NCBI GenBank assembly: GCA_025352405.1
Contig: JANXTM010000234.1
Span: forward strand, 1-61,835
Direction: 5' to 3'
DNA: 61,835 bases
From: Polaromonas sp.
GTDB taxonomy: Bacteria; Pseudomonadota; Gammaproteobacteria; Burkholderiales; Burkholderiaceae_C
Position 1 is the first letter of the stretch, and every line of letters starts with the position of its first letter. The notes under the pieces were generated by a model that did no database searches, was not told the DNA's origin, and worked only from the letters and a program-made list of their open reading frames with translations. This document shows, piece after piece, positions 16,183 through 24,860 of the stretch. A program made the translations under genes and the position numbers.

Positions 16183-18105
16183 ATGTCATACCTTGTTCTT
16201 GCCCGCAAATATCGCCCTAAAAATTTCTCTGAAATGGTGGGACAGTCGCATGTGGTGCAGGCACTTGGCAATGCGCTCACCACGCAGCGTTTGCACCATG
16301 CCTACCTGTTCACCGGCACGCGGGGCGTGGGCAAGACCACTATTTCGCGGATTTTGGCCAAATCACTCAACTGCCTTGGCGCCGACGGGCGGGGCGGCAT
16401 CACCGCCACGCCGTGCGGCGTGTGTCAGGCCTGCGTTGACATCGACAGCGGCCGCTTTATAGATTACACCGAGTTGGACGCGGCCTCCAACCGGGGTGTG
16501 GACGAGATCGCGCAATTGCTGGAGCAAGCCGTCTACAAACCGGTGGTGGGCCGCTTCAAGGTCTTCATGATTGACGAGGTTCACATGCTGACGAACACGG
16601 CCTTCAACGCCATGCTCAAGACGCTGGAAGAGCCGCCCGAATACCTTAAGTTCGTGCTGGCCACGACAGACCCACAAAAAGTACCCGCCACTGTGCTGTC
16701 GCGCTGCCTGCAGTTCAACCTGCGGCCCATGGCCCCCGAGACGATTCTGGGGCATCTGGGCCATGTCCTGCGCATTGAAAACGTGCCTTCGGAGCTGCAG
16801 GCCTTGCGTTTGCTGGCGCGTGCGGCGCGTGGCTCGATGCGTGATGCGCTGTCGTTGACCGACCAGGCGATTGCCTTTGGCTCTGGCGAGTTGCAAGAAG
16901 CGAGCGTGCGCCTGATGCTGGGCAGTGTGGACCGCAGCTACGTGTTTCGCCTACTGAATGCACTGGCCCTGGGCGACGGTAAAACCGTGGTGGAAACTTC
17001 TGAGGCGCTGCGCCTGCATGGCCTGAGTGCTGCATCAACGCTTGAAGAAATGACCACCGTACTGCAACGCATGGCGGTGCTGCAAGCGGTGCCCGACATG
17101 ATGGCCAAGGCCCTGGGTACGGGTGGCACCGACGACGAAGACGCTGACCCTGAAGCCACCGAGACCGCCCGTCTGGCGCAAACCCTGCCGCCAGACGAAA
17201 CCCAGCTGCTGTACAGCCTGTGTCTGCACGGGCGCGCTGAGCTGGGTCTGGCACCAGACGAATACGCTGCGCTCACGATGGTGCTGCTGCGGCTGCCGGC
17301 CTTCAAGCCGCCAGTTGCGGCTTCGTCAGCCTTGCCTCCCGCCCCCGTAAGGAGTGCCGCCGAGCCCGGAAAAAAGCCGCCGCCTGAGCCTGCAGCCGTC
17401 GTGCAGCCACCAACTGCCCTTACCCCGCTACCATCGTCGCCAGTACCGCGGCTCCCGCCATGGTCTGAAAAAGCTACTTTCGAAGAACAAAAAAGACCTC
17501 TGCGGCAGGAAGTACGGACGCTAGACGCTATTGATTTAATAGTAAAACAGGAGCCGCCCGCGTTGCCACCGCCTGTGATGACATCGACTGCCCTGCCGAC
17601 TGCAGCCGCTGATGTGGTCAATGCACCATCCGCAGCGCCTGAAAGCCCCGGCGGTGCAGCGACTAGCGCGTTGGGCGATGCCTGGAGCGATCTGGTGGGG
17701 CGGCTCGTCGCCGCGGAAGCCATAGGCGCGCTGGTGCGCGAGCTGGCGCTGCAGTCAGAGCTGCAGTCGCAGCAACTGCTTCAGGGCGCCAGCGTGTGGG
17801 TGCTGCGGGTAGAGCGCCAGTCACTGAACCAGCCCGCCGCCTGTGAAAAACTGCAACTGGCGATGCAGACGCTGCTCAATCCCGAGCCGCCCATCAAACT
17901 CGTGGTGGACGTTGGCCCCGTGACCGACACGCCTGCCCGCCGCAACGCTGCTGCGCAGCTCGAGCGCCACCAGCAAGCCGAAGCGCTGATCCATACTGAT
18001 CCGTTTGTGCAGGACATGGTGCGCAACTGGGGTGGCAAGGTGGTACCCGGCAGCATCAAAATCACCATGCCGGGCAAACGGAATGTCAGCGTCAAGCCGA
18101 TATGA
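16183..18105 (+). CDS. dnaX: DNA polymerase III subunit tau/gamma (clamp loader)
   Basis: Protein of 640 residues. The AAA+ core starts MSYLVLARKYRPKNFSEMVGQ, with Walker A TGTRGVGKTT near residue 45. The zinc module lies around CLGADGRGG and CGVCQAC, the Walker B/DEAH-like motif is FMIDEVHML, and SRC sensor residues follow in VLSRCLQF. After about residue 375 comes a Pro/Ala-rich linker. The C-terminal tau domain (GDAWSDLVGRLVAAEA, DPFVQDMVRNWGGKVVPGSI) binds the polymerase. Linker residues about 434-454 come from an in-frame family B repeat. It heads the dnaX-ybaB-recR cluster. Confidence 0.97.
   Translation: MSYLVLARKYRPKNFSEMVGQSHVVQALGNALTTQRLHHAYLFTGTRGVGKTTISRILAKSLNCLGADGRGGITATPCGVCQACVDIDSGRFIDYTELDAASNRGVDEIAQLLEQAVYKPVVGRFKVFMIDEVHMLTNTAFNAMLKTLEEPPEYLKFVLATTDPQKVPATVLSRCLQFNLRPMAPETILGHLGHVLRIENVPSELQALRLLARAARGSMRDALSLTDQAIAFGSGELQEASVRLMLGSVDRSYVFRLLNALALGDGKTVVETSEALRLHGLSAASTLEEMTTVLQRMAVLQAVPDMMAKALGTGGTDDEDADPEATETARLAQTLPPDETQLLYSLCLHGRAELGLAPDEYAALTMVLLRLPAFKPPVAASSALPPAPVRSAAEPGKKPPPEPAAVVQPPTALTPLPSSPVPRLPPWSEKATFEEQKRPLRQEVRTLDAIDLIVKQEPPALPPPVMTSTALPTAAADVVNAPSAAPESPGGAATSALGDAWSDLVGRLVAAEAIGALVRELALQSELQSQQLLQGASVWVLRVERQSLNQPAACEKLQLAMQTLLNPEPPIKLVVDVGPVTDTPARRNAAAQLERHQQAEALIHTDPFVQDMVRNWGGKVVPGSIKITMPGKRNVSVKPI
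17495..17543 (+). repeat. Family B repeat inside dnaX (in frame)
   Basis: The palindrome GCTATTGATTTAATAGT is at 17527-17543, with the preceding 32 bp at family spacing. Ungapped identity is 37/49 with the copy at 9794. Its reverse complement matches the + strand of the moeA copy at 33 of 44 positions. Similarity probably extends upstream to about 17484 (AACAAAAAAGACC versus AACAAAAAAGTCC before the copy at 51741). It encodes PLRQEVRTLDAIDLIV in the tau linker. Confidence 0.85.
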
Positions 18106-18153
18106 TCTAGGCCATTTCAAGTCTCCGGATTTTCATTTTTAAAGGAAGAAATC

Positions 18154-18486
18154 ATGTTCAATAAAGGACAACTCGCCGGCCTCATGAAGCAGGCGCAAAA
18201 CATGCAGGACAACATGAAAAAGGCTCAGGATGAGCTGGCCTTCATTGAAGTCACGGCCGAAGCCGGTGCCGGTCTCGTCAAGGTCACCATGACCTGCAAG
18301 CACGATGTCAAGCGCGTCGAGATTGATCCCAGCCTGCTGGCGGAAGACAAAGACATGCTTGAGGACCTGGTGGCAGCGGCGTTCAATGCCGCCGTGCGCA
18401 AGGCCGAAGATCTGAGCAATGAAAAAATGGGCAAACTTACCGCCGGCATGCCAGCGCTGCCAGGCGGGATGAAGTTCCCATTCTAA
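18154..18486 (+). CDS. ybaB: YbaB/EbfC family nucleoid-associated protein
   Basis: DNA-binding homodimer of 110 residues. [21 protein letters not shown] is the typical N-terminal helix, then [21 protein letters not shown] and the C-terminal helix [22 protein letters not shown]. It lies 48 nt after dnaX with AAAGGAAG upstream of the ATG, and precedes recR, the classical dnaX-ybaB-recR order of recombination and replication genes. Confidence 0.95.
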   Translation: MFNKGQLAGLMKQAQNMQDNMKKAQDELAFIEVTAEAGAGLVKVTMTCKHDVKRVEIDPSLLAEDKDMLEDLVAAAFNAAVRKAEDLSNEKMGKLTAGMPALPGGMKFPF

Positions 18487-18493
18487 AGCTGTG

Positions 18494-18575
18494 AGCCCCC
18501 ACGTTCGCTCGCTGCGCGTAGCTCTCTGCCCCCAGAGGGGGCCGCTGCGCCTGCGGTCTGGCAAAGCCAGTCCCG
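18494..18575 (-). repeat. Family A GC-rich repeat between ybaB and recR
   Basis: Read on the minus strand it aligns with the copy in the FemAB-like gene at 54651, with 34 of the first 37 bases identical (shared core GCAGGCGCAGCGGCCCC). It carries a hairpin around CCCCCTCTGGGGG and ends in AACGTGGGGGC. It occupies about half of the 182-nt ybaB-recR gap. Confidence 0.8.
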
Positions 18576-18668
18576 CGGCCCCTGCTGGAGTTGGGAAAAC
18601 AAACCTTGCGCCGCTAATATTTTCTATTTTTTGCAGGTTCATTCGTACATGTTCACGGCTGTTGAAGC

Positions 18669-19289
18669 ATGGCTAACGCCCTCGAAGGCCTGACCCAGGC
18701 CTTGCGCAAGCTGCCCGGTGTGGGTGCCAAGTCGGCTGCGCGCATGGCGTTTCACCTGTTGCAGCATGACAAGCCTGCCGCCCTGCAAATTGCCCGGGCA
18801 CTGGAACATGCCGTGAGCAGCATCCGCCACTGTGCGCTGTGCAACACGCTCACCGAGCTTGAAGTGTGCAGCACTTGCGCCAGCGCGCAGCGTGACCGCA
18901 GCAAACTGTGCGTGGTGGAAACGCCGGCTGACCAGGCCGCGCTGGAGCGCACGCTGGCCTACAAGGGCCTGTACTTTGTGTTGATGGGCAAACTCAGCCC
19001 GCTGGACGGCATCGGCCCGCACGACATTGGCCTGCAAAAACTCTTTGACCGCGTGGTCCCAAAAGACGCCGATGGCACGCCATTGCCTGTGGAGGGCAGG
19101 CAGGTGCAAGAGGTTATTTTGGCCACCAACTTCACGGCCGAAGGCGAAGCCACGGCGCATGTGATTGGGCAGGCCCTGAAAAGCCGCGGCGTGCGGGTCA
19201 CCCGCCTGGCTCGCGGGGTGCCGGTGGGCAGTGAGCTGGAGTACGTGGATCTGGGTACGATTGCACACGCGCTGGTGGACAGGCGATAG
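18669..19289 (+). CDS. recR: Recombination mediator protein RecR
   Basis: Protein of 206 residues acting with RecF and RecO to load RecA at gaps. The helix-hairpin-helix ([20 protein letters not shown]) is at residues 12-31. The four-cysteine zinc finger is [16 protein letters not shown], the Toprim domain starts [15 protein letters not shown], and the C-terminus [19 protein letters not shown] is typical. Start ATG at 18669. It follows ybaB after an intergenic family A repeat. Confidence 0.96.
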   Translation: MANALEGLTQALRKLPGVGAKSAARMAFHLLQHDKPAALQIARALEHAVSSIRHCALCNTLTELEVCSTCASAQRDRSKLCVVETPADQAALERTLAYKGLYFVLMGKLSPLDGIGPHDIGLQKLFDRVVPKDADGTPLPVEGRQVQEVILATNFTAEGEATAHVIGQALKSRGVRVTRLARGVPVGSELEYVDLGTIAHALVDRR

Positions 19290-19319
19290 AAGGAAAGCGT
19301 GAAGGCTGGCTTCTCCATC

Positions 19320-19368
19320 GCTATAGTTTTGATAGCTGCTTGCGCAGTCATTGCTTGCTCGGATTCAA
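19320..19368 (-). repeat. Family B repeat between recR and the MAPEG gene
   Basis: On the plus strand GCTATAGTTTTGATAGC (19320-19336) is followed by TGCTTGCGC, the same extension (ATAGCTGCT-GC) seen on the plus strand at moeA. It lies in the leader of the MAPEG gene. Confidence 0.75.
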
Positions 19369-19396
19369 GGACAAAAGACTGAAAAAGGTTTTAAAA

Positions 19397-19810
19397 ATGA
19401 TATCTGCACACTTCACCATCGCTTACTGGTGCGTCCTGGTCGCAGCCATCTTGCCTATCGTTTGTGCCGGCATTGCGAAATACGGCATGTTCGGCAAATC
19501 TCTTAAACAAGGCGGGTACGACAACCACAACCCACGTGCCTGGCTGGCTCGGCAAACTGACTGGCGCGCCAGGTCAAATGCGGCGCAGGCCAACACCTTT
19601 GAAGCCTTGCCCTTTTTCTTTGTGGCGGTGGTCATTGCACACCAGCTTCAAGCCCGGCAGGCCGTGCTGGACATTCTGGCATTCATGTTCATCGTGCTGC
19701 GTATGGCTTACATCATGATGTATGTTGCCGATATGGCGAAGACCCGCACCAGCATTTGGGCGACAGCGCTAACGGTCAACATTGCGATTCTTTTCCTCGG
19801 TTACCGCTAA
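19397..19810 (+). CDS. MAPEG family membrane protein
   Basis: Protein of 137 residues with four predicted TM helices, fitting the membrane-associated eicosanoid/glutathione metabolism (MAPEG) family. It contains the conserved RANAAQANTFEALPFF-like block, here RSNAAQANTFEALPFFFVAVV, and FIVLRMAYIMMYVADM. The start at 19397 (MISAHFTIAYWCVL) is preferred over the upstream in-frame extension, which lies in a family B repeat. Substrate is unknown. An intrinsic terminator lies about 85 nt downstream. Confidence 0.88.
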   Translation: MISAHFTIAYWCVLVAAILPIVCAGIAKYGMFGKSLKQGGYDNHNPRAWLARQTDWRARSNAAQANTFEALPFFFVAVVIAHQLQARQAVLDILAFMFIVLRMAYIMMYVADMAKTRTSIWATALTVNIAILFLGYR

Positions 19811-19895
19811 TCCGGAGTGATGTTCGCGTTGAATCCGGGCGTTCATTTTGTAAATGCTCGCGAGTTTTCTTCAAAGTGGCGCCGCTGTTCGGTAC

Positions 19896-19930
19896 AAACC
19901 CGCACGGGATGATACCGATGCGGGTTTTTT
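19896..19930 (+). terminator. Intrinsic terminator after the MAPEG gene
   Basis: AAACCCGCA (19896-19904) pairs with TGCGGGTTT (19919-19927) and is followed by a T-run to 19930. It separates recR/MAPEG transcription from the ABC importer operon starting at 19981. Confidence 0.85.
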
Positions 19931-19980
19931 CGCGACTTGCTAAGCTCGAGTGGAAGCAAAAAATAGTGAGGACTTCCAAC

Positions 19981-21030
19981 ATGCGTACCCCGTCGATCAT
20001 CTCGCGCCGCACCTTTGCAGGTGGCACGGCTTTGGCAGTTGCGGCCCTGGCCCTGCCAGCCTTGCGTGCCGAGAGCAAACTCGAGAAAACCAAAATAGCG
20101 CTGGCCGTGGGTGGCAAGGCTGCATTTTATTATCTGCCTTTGACGATTTCCGAACAGCTTGGGTTTTTCAAGGCCGAAGGTCTGGAGCTTGAAATCAGCG
20201 ATTTTGCCGGTGGTGCGCGTGCGCTGCAGGCAGTTGTGGGTGGCTCCGCTGATGTTTGCTCGGGTGCGTTTGAGCACACCATCAACCTGCAGGCCAAAAA
20301 CCAGATGTACCGGGCGTTTGTCTTGCAGGGCAGGGCACCACAAATTGCGTTTGGCGTATCCACCAAGAATATGCCCAATTACAAAACCATTGCTGACCTC
20401 AAAGGTAAAAAAATTGGTGTGTCAGCTCCGGGCTCTTCCACCAACATGATGGCTAACCTGGTCTTGTCGCGCGGTGGTTTGCGGGCCAGTGACGTGAGTT
20501 TTATCGGTGTGGGCACAGCGGCTGGCGCCCTGACAGCGTTGCGCTCGGGCCAGATTGATGCCATGAGCAACACCGACCCGGTCATGACCATGCTGGAGCA
20601 AAAAGGCGAAGTCAAAATTATCAGCGACACGCGCACACTCAAAGGCACACAGGACGTGTTCGGTGGCGCCATGCCGGCAGCTTGCCTGTATGCGTCGGTA
20701 GACTTTATCCAGAAGCACCCGAACACCTGCCAGGCGCTGGCCAATGCTATCGTGCACGGGCTGAAGTGGTTGCAAACGGCTGGTCCTGGCGACATCATCA
20801 AAACAGTGCCCGAAAGTTACCTGCTGGGTGACCGCGCGCTGTACCTGGCATCGTTCAACAAGGTGCGAGAGTCGATTTCGCTCGACGGCATCATTCCTGA
20901 TGACGGCGCACGCACGGCGCTCAGAGCGCTGGCCAGTTTTGATCCCTCCATCAAGGCTGACAAGATTGACATCTCCAAAACCTACACCAACGAGTTTGCA
21001 CGCAGGGCCAAGGAACGTTTCAAGGCCTGA
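19981..21030 (+). CDS. ABC transporter substrate-binding protein (SsuA/TauA/NMT1-like)
   Basis: Protein of 349 residues. The N-terminus MRTPSIISRRTFAGGTALAV has a twin-arginine motif (SRRTFAG) and hydrophobic core, so export is probably by Tat. The NMT1-like fold is recognisable in LPLTISEQLGFFKAEGLELEI, ALQAVVGGSADVCSG, and DLKGKKIGVSAPGSSTNMMANLVL. This family delivers sulfonates, nitrate, cyanate, pyrimidine precursors or aromatic acids, and the exact ligand is not readable. The frame is open from 19756, but that extension runs through MAPEG and its terminator, so the ATG at 19981 is used. ATPase and permease genes follow. Confidence 0.87.
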   Translation: MRTPSIISRRTFAGGTALAVAALALPALRAESKLEKTKIALAVGGKAAFYYLPLTISEQLGFFKAEGLELEISDFAGGARALQAVVGGSADVCSGAFEHTINLQAKNQMYRAFVLQGRAPQIAFGVSTKNMPNYKTIADLKGKKIGVSAPGSSTNMMANLVLSRGGLRASDVSFIGVGTAAGALTALRSGQIDAMSNTDPVMTMLEQKGEVKIISDTRTLKGTQDVFGGAMPAACLYASVDFIQKHPNTCQALANAIVHGLKWLQTAGPGDIIKTVPESYLLGDRALYLASFNKVRESISLDGIIPDDGARTALRALASFDPSIKADKIDISKTYTNEFARRAKERFKA

Positions 21031-21035
21031 TATGT

Positions 21036-21078
21036 GGGCCCCCACGTTTGTCACTGCGTGTACTGCGCTGCCTCCCAA
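21036..21078 (-). repeat. Family A repeat fragment between ABC genes
   Basis: Read on the minus strand (GGCAGCGCAGTACACGCAGT, then GACAAACGTGGGGGC) it closely matches the 3' half of the addA-internal copy. It lies in the gap between substrate-binding protein and ATPase genes. Confidence 0.75.
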
Positions 21079-21140
21079 TGGGTCTAATTTTTCCAGGGGC
21101 GACCCGTCGAAAAATTGCTCCCTCAATTGTCAAATAAATC

Positions 21141-21950
21141 ATGGGTGAATTTGCTCTGGAGCTGCAGAATATTACCTGTACGTTCCGTTCCAAGGAAGAC
21201 CACAGCCAGCGTTACACGGCGGTGGGCAACACCACGCTGCGTATTCGTGCGGGCGAGTTTGTGTCGGTTGTCGGCCCGACCGGCTGTGGTAAATCCACCC
21301 TGTTGAACATAAGTGCTGGCCTGCTCGCGCCGTCCATGGGCACAGTCAGCGTGTTTGGCAAGCCGCTTGACGGCATCAACACCCGGGCTGGGTACATGTT
21401 TCAATCAGAAGCGTTGATGCCCTGGCGCAGCGCGCTGGACAACGTGATGGTGGGCCTGCAATATCGGGGGATAGCAGATGCACAAGCTCGTCAGCAGGCG
21501 CAGGCCTGGCTGGAGCGGGTGGGCTTGGGCGGCTTCGGTGACCGTTACCCCCATGAGCTGTCGGGTGGTATGCGCAAACGTACGGCGCTGGCGCAGGTGC
21601 TGGCGCTGGACCCGGATATTATTTTGATGGACGAACCCTTCAGCGCACTCGACATTCAAACGCGTCAGCTGATGGAAAACGAAGTGCTCGATTTGTGGGC
21701 CGCCAAAAAGAAAGCTGTGTTGTTTATAACCCATGATCTGGACGAGGCCATCGCCATGAGTGACCGCGTGGTGGTGCTGTCTGCAGGCCCTGCAACCCAC
21801 CCGATGGGCGAGTTTGTGATTGACCTGCCTAGGCCACGCAACGTGGCCGAGGTGCGCAGCAACCCGCGCTTTATAGAGCTTCATACGCAAATATGGAATG
21901 TGCTGCGCGACGAAGTTTTAAAAGGCTATGCACAACAACTGAAAATATGA
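21141..21950 (+). CDS. ABC transporter ATP-binding protein (nitrate/sulfonate type)
   Basis: ATPase of 269 residues. Walker A is VVGPTGCGKSTLLN, the Q-loop is MFQSEALMPWRSALDNV, the signature is LSGGMRKRTALAQVLALDPDII and Walker B is LMDEPFSALD, with the H-loop in FITHDLDEAIAM. The FQ-(S/D)-x-LMPW Q-loop is typical of the SsuB/TauB/NrtD subgroup. It energises uptake with the Tat-exported binding protein upstream and the permease downstream. Confidence 0.93.
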   Translation: MGEFALELQNITCTFRSKEDHSQRYTAVGNTTLRIRAGEFVSVVGPTGCGKSTLLNISAGLLAPSMGTVSVFGKPLDGINTRAGYMFQSEALMPWRSALDNVMVGLQYRGIADAQARQQAQAWLERVGLGGFGDRYPHELSGGMRKRTALAQVLALDPDIILMDEPFSALDIQTRQLMENEVLDLWAAKKKAVLFITHDLDEAIAMSDRVVVLSAGPATHPMGEFVIDLPRPRNVAEVRSNPRFIELHTQIWNVLRDEVLKGYAQQLKI

Positions 21951-22115
21951 GCCACCACGTCAATTCACTTTGTGTAATCTCCTGCACCTTGCTGGCCGCC
22001 GCTTGCCGGAGGCTTCGCTTCTGTCGCCTGTCCAAACCTGCTCAAGCAGGTTTGGAGCCGCAGGCTCCAGCCCCAAGGAGGCTGTGCTTGCTTGGGGCGG
22101 CCCTGCGCTGCGTAC
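21951..22115 (-). repeat. Composite family A repeat between ATPase and permease genes
   Basis: The 177-nt gap is filled by family A-like sequence. The left end (GCCACCACGTCAATTCAC) resembles an inverted 3' end of the element. The right end, read on the minus strand, has GGGCCGCCCCAAGCAAG, identical to the 5' part of the addA-internal copy. Between them is a perfect hairpin CCAAACCTGC/GCAGGTTTGG (about 22033-22056). It could weaken or adjust permease expression. Confidence 0.65.
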
Positions 22116-22127
22116 GAAAAGCCTGAC

Positions 22128-22967
22128 ATGTGGCGGCACATCAAACCATCTGAAAAAAACATGCGCCTCTGGCAGGCAGGCCTGCTGGTCGTGATTCTGC
22201 TAGCCTGGCAACTGGCTTCCCGCGACCAGCAGGTGGCTTTTTTCATGGGTGAACCGGTGCAGGTTGCCGGCCGGGTGTGGAGCTGGTTCATGCCTTTCGG
22301 GTTTGGCCCCAGCTTTTTGTTTCCTGATGGTTTGCCGGGCCGGGCTGATATTTATCTGCACCTGGGCACGACGCTGCTTGAGACGGTGCTGGCGTTTGTG
22401 ATCGGTACCGCGCTGGGGCTGGGTTGCGGGCTCTGGCTGGCACTGGCACCCACGGCAGGCGCGATTCTGGATCCCTACATCAAGGCTGCCAACTCCATGC
22501 CACGTGTGATCCTTGCACCTATTTTCGGGTTGTGGTTTGGCTTGGGCATCTGGAGCAAGGTGGCGCTGGCTGTAACGCTGGTGTTTTTCATTGTGTTCTT
22601 CAACGTCTACCAGGGCGTCAAGGAGGTCAGTCCGGTGGTGCTGGCCAATGCGCGCATGCTGGGTGCCAACCAGCGGCAGCTTCTGCGCACCGTGTATTTG
22701 CCCAGCGCCACCAGCTGGGTGTTTTCAAGCCTTCACACGTCAGTTGGCCTGGCCTTTGTCGGAGCAGTGGTAGGTGAATATCTGGGTTCCGCGCGCGGCG
22801 TCGGTTACTTGATCCTGCAGGCCGAAGGTACGTTCGATGTCAACACTGTGTTTGCCGGTATTGTGGTGCTGACCGCTTTCGCGCTGGTGCTGGACGGCAT
22901 GGTGGGCAAGCTTGAAAAGCGGCTCATGAAGTGGCAACCCCGCTTGGGTGAAACCGAAAAACTCTGA
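22128..22967 (+). CDS. ABC transporter permease (nitrate/sulfonate type)
   Basis: Membrane protein of 279 residues with about six TM helices and a BPD_transp_1 fold. The EAA-like cytoplasmic loop is ANARMLGANQRQLLRTVYLPSA, followed by GLAFVGAVVGEYLGSARGVGYLI. The start at 22128 (MWRHIKPSEKNMRLWQ) is chosen because the upstream in-frame ATG at 22092 lies within the family A repeat. It completes the importer with the two preceding genes. Confidence 0.9.
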   Translation: MWRHIKPSEKNMRLWQAGLLVVILLAWQLASRDQQVAFFMGEPVQVAGRVWSWFMPFGFGPSFLFPDGLPGRADIYLHLGTTLLETVLAFVIGTALGLGCGLWLALAPTAGAILDPYIKAANSMPRVILAPIFGLWFGLGIWSKVALAVTLVFFIVFFNVYQGVKEVSPVVLANARMLGANQRQLLRTVYLPSATSWVFSSLHTSVGLAFVGAVVGEYLGSARGVGYLILQAEGTFDVNTVFAGIVVLTAFALVLDGMVGKLEKRLMKWQPRLGETEKL

Positions 22968-23004
22968 TGCTTTCGCGGGCGCCTGAGGCACGCCTCACTA
23001 CAAA

Positions 23005-24561
23005 CTAGCGCTTCTTTTTCAACACGGTTTTGCTGGTGTTGCGTTTGACCGCATTGACTTTTCCGGTGCTCGCACTGGCCTGGCTTTTGATGGGCAGGAA
23101 CACCACCACCTGGTGGCCCAGCTTGAAAGCCGCCGCGGCGCTCACGCTGTTCCACTCTGCAACTTGGGCGGCACTCAGGCTGTAACGCCTCGCGATGGTG
23201 GCCACTGTTTCGCCTTTACGGGCCTTCACTGTGGTCCGGCGCGTGACAATTTCCGGCGACAAAGACACCTGTGCGTTGTCGGCAACATGGCTGGTAACGT
23301 CGCCTTCTGTTTTCGCCGAGCGCGGCACCAGCAGTGTTGAACCGGCCTTGATCAGCATGCGCGCGGGGATGTTGTTGACGGCACGCAAGTCGTTTTCGCT
23401 CATGCCTACTCGTTTGGCTGCGTCGCTGCTACTCAAGGTGGCAGGGGCAATCCAGGTGGTCCAGCTGGCATATTGACCCTGACCATAAGCTTCGAGGTTG
23501 CGCTGAAATACCGTCGCGTTATCCCATGGCAGCAGGATCTGGGGGGTACCTGATGCCAGGATGACAGGGCGGTGTGCCGACGGATTGAGCGCTTTGAAGT
23601 CGTCAATTTTGACGTCGGCCAGCCTAGCTGCCAGCGCAACGTCTATGTCTCGCGTGATGTCTACCTGCTGAAAATAGGGATGATTTTCAATCAGTGGCAA
23701 TTCAAAGCCAAAGGCCTGTGGATTGGCCACAATGTTTTTGATAGCCTGCAATTTGGGAATATATTGCCGTGTTTCATTGGGCATGTTCAAGTCGAGATAT
23801 CCCGTCGGCAAGCCAGCTTTCTGGTTGCGCGCGACGGCTCGACCGACGCTGCCTTCACCCCAGTTGTAAGCGGCCAATGCCAGGTGCCAGTCGCCAAACA
23901 TGCGGTGGAGTTTTTGCAGGTAGTCGAGGGCAGCCCGGGTTGAGGCCAGCACGTCGCGGCGGTCGTCGCGAAATGCGTTTTGCTTGAGGTCAAAATATTT
24001 GCCGGTAGACGGTGTGAACTGCCACATACCCGCTGCCTTGGCGCTCGACACGGCTTGCGGATTGAATGCGCTTTCAATAAACGGCAGCAATGCCAGCTCG
24101 GTAGGCATCTGGCGACGCTCCAGCTCTTCAACAATGTGAAAAAGATATTTACTAGAGCGCGCCGTCATGCGCTGGATGTATTCAGGTTTGCTTGCATACC
24201 ACTGCGCGCGTTCGGTGACGTCATCGGTTTGCAAATCAGGCATGGCAAAGCCGCGACGTATGCGGTCCCAGAGCTCTTTTGGGGGCTCCGTAGACAAAAT
24301 CGCACGCGCCCCAAGTCGCCCAGGGGTGATGTTTTGCAGCGGCCCCCCAGGAATAAGCGTTGGAATGATTCTGTTCGCTGCCGTCTGGCTTGTCAGTACT
24401 GGATCCGGAGGTAAGCCGGATTTTTCAGTCTGGCCGGGCTGGTTGGCGCAGCCCGCCAGCCCGGCCAGGGCCAGTAGGCAGATCAAGAAAAAACGAGGGC
24501 AAACTGAAGGAAGGGGTGTGATCAGGCTGAAAAAGCCCGGGTGTTGAGGATGAGATGTCAT
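23005..24561 (-). CDS. mltD: Membrane-bound lytic murein transglycosylase D-like lipoprotein
   Basis: Protein of 518 residues cleaving peptidoglycan to 1,6-anhydro products. The N-terminus has a lipoprotein signal (FFLICLLALAGLAGC, lipobox LAGC). The SLT domain shows the catalytic Glu in ALLPFIESAFNPQAVSSAKAAGMWQF and the AYNWGEGSV and YIPKLQAIKNIVANP blocks. Two LysM modules for glycan binding follow, around VGMSENDLRAVNNIP and GETVATIARRYSLSAAQVAEWN. The C-terminus is Lys/Arg-rich. It converges with the ABC operon; no clear terminator is visible in the 37-nt gap. Confidence 0.93.
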   Translation of the reverse strand: MTSHPQHPGFFSLITPLPSVCPRFFLICLLALAGLAGCANQPGQTEKSGLPPDPVLTSQTAANRIIPTLIPGGPLQNITPGRLGARAILSTEPPKELWDRIRRGFAMPDLQTDDVTERAQWYASKPEYIQRMTARSSKYLFHIVEELERRQMPTELALLPFIESAFNPQAVSSAKAAGMWQFTPSTGKYFDLKQNAFRDDRRDVLASTRAALDYLQKLHRMFGDWHLALAAYNWGEGSVGRAVARNQKAGLPTGYLDLNMPNETRQYIPKLQAIKNIVANPQAFGFELPLIENHPYFQQVDITRDIDVALAARLADVKIDDFKALNPSAHRPVILASGTPQILLPWDNATVFQRNLEAYGQGQYASWTTWIAPATLSSSDAAKRVGMSENDLRAVNNIPARMLIKAGSTLLVPRSAKTEGDVTSHVADNAQVSLSPEIVTRRTTVKARKGETVATIARRYSLSAAQVAEWNSVSAAAAFKLGHQVVVFLPIKSQASASTGKVNAVKRNTSKTVLKKKR

Positions 24562-24566
24562 TTAAA

Positions 24567-24860
24567 TTAGGTTTTCAATTGCCGACGGGCGGCAAATACG
24601 AAGAAGTCGGCATGGTTGCAGCGCGACCATGCGCAGCAATTTGAACCGTGGCTTGCTGGCTGCGCAAGAATGGGTTGGTCAACAGCTTTTGCGCGATGCA
24701 CATGAGCAAGTTGGTGGGCGAGGCGGCTGGTGCTGTTTCGCGCGAATTCTGGCATTGTGCATGGTAAATCTCTCTGTCGACGCCTTTTGACCGGTTCATT
24801 GAAACCACATAGCCGTTGCAATGCGGGTGTACCCTTGAATCTGCGCCCGGAATGACAGGC
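24567..24860 (-). pseudogene. Eroded C-terminal remnant of gloB (hydroxyacylglutathione hydrolase)
   Basis: The 444-nt gap between mltD and the methyltransferase gene, where related genomes carry gloB on this strand, holds no intact gene. One minus-strand frame reads AQKLLTNPFLRSQQATV, close to the GloB C-terminal motif E-x-x-x-NPFLR. A second frame just downstream ends FVFAARRQLKT, resembling the GloB terminus F-A-x-L-R-x-W-K. The frame change between the two blocks and the absence of the metallo-beta-lactamase HxHxDH part indicate a decayed fragment. No other gene is visible in 24562-25005. Confidence 0.5.

Noticed and set aside
15941-16189. N-terminal extension of the GtrA-like protein by 83 residues
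   Set aside because: It overlaps the SRP RNA gene and shows no GtrA similarity; the ATG at 15940 gives a normal GtrA length.
17482-17534. Possible programmed -1 frameshift in dnaX (AAAAAAG at 17489-17495, with a -1 frame TGA at 17532-17534 that would yield a gamma-like product of about 450 residues)
   Set aside because: The heptamer is in the wrong phase (codons CAA AAA AGA, not A AAA AAG), so canonical tandem slippage would not work, and no stimulatory hairpin or upstream Shine-Dalgarno was recognised. The tract belongs to the inserted repeat.
19756-19980. Upstream extension of the ABC substrate-binding protein
   Set aside because: It overlaps the MAPEG gene and an intrinsic terminator; the ATG at 19981 starts a proper Tat signal peptide.
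23730-23760. GATAGC-containing AT-rich stretch in mltD resembling a family B palindrome
   Set aside because: It encodes the conserved MltD block KLQAIKNIVANP, so it is native sequence; the second arm of the palindrome is missing.
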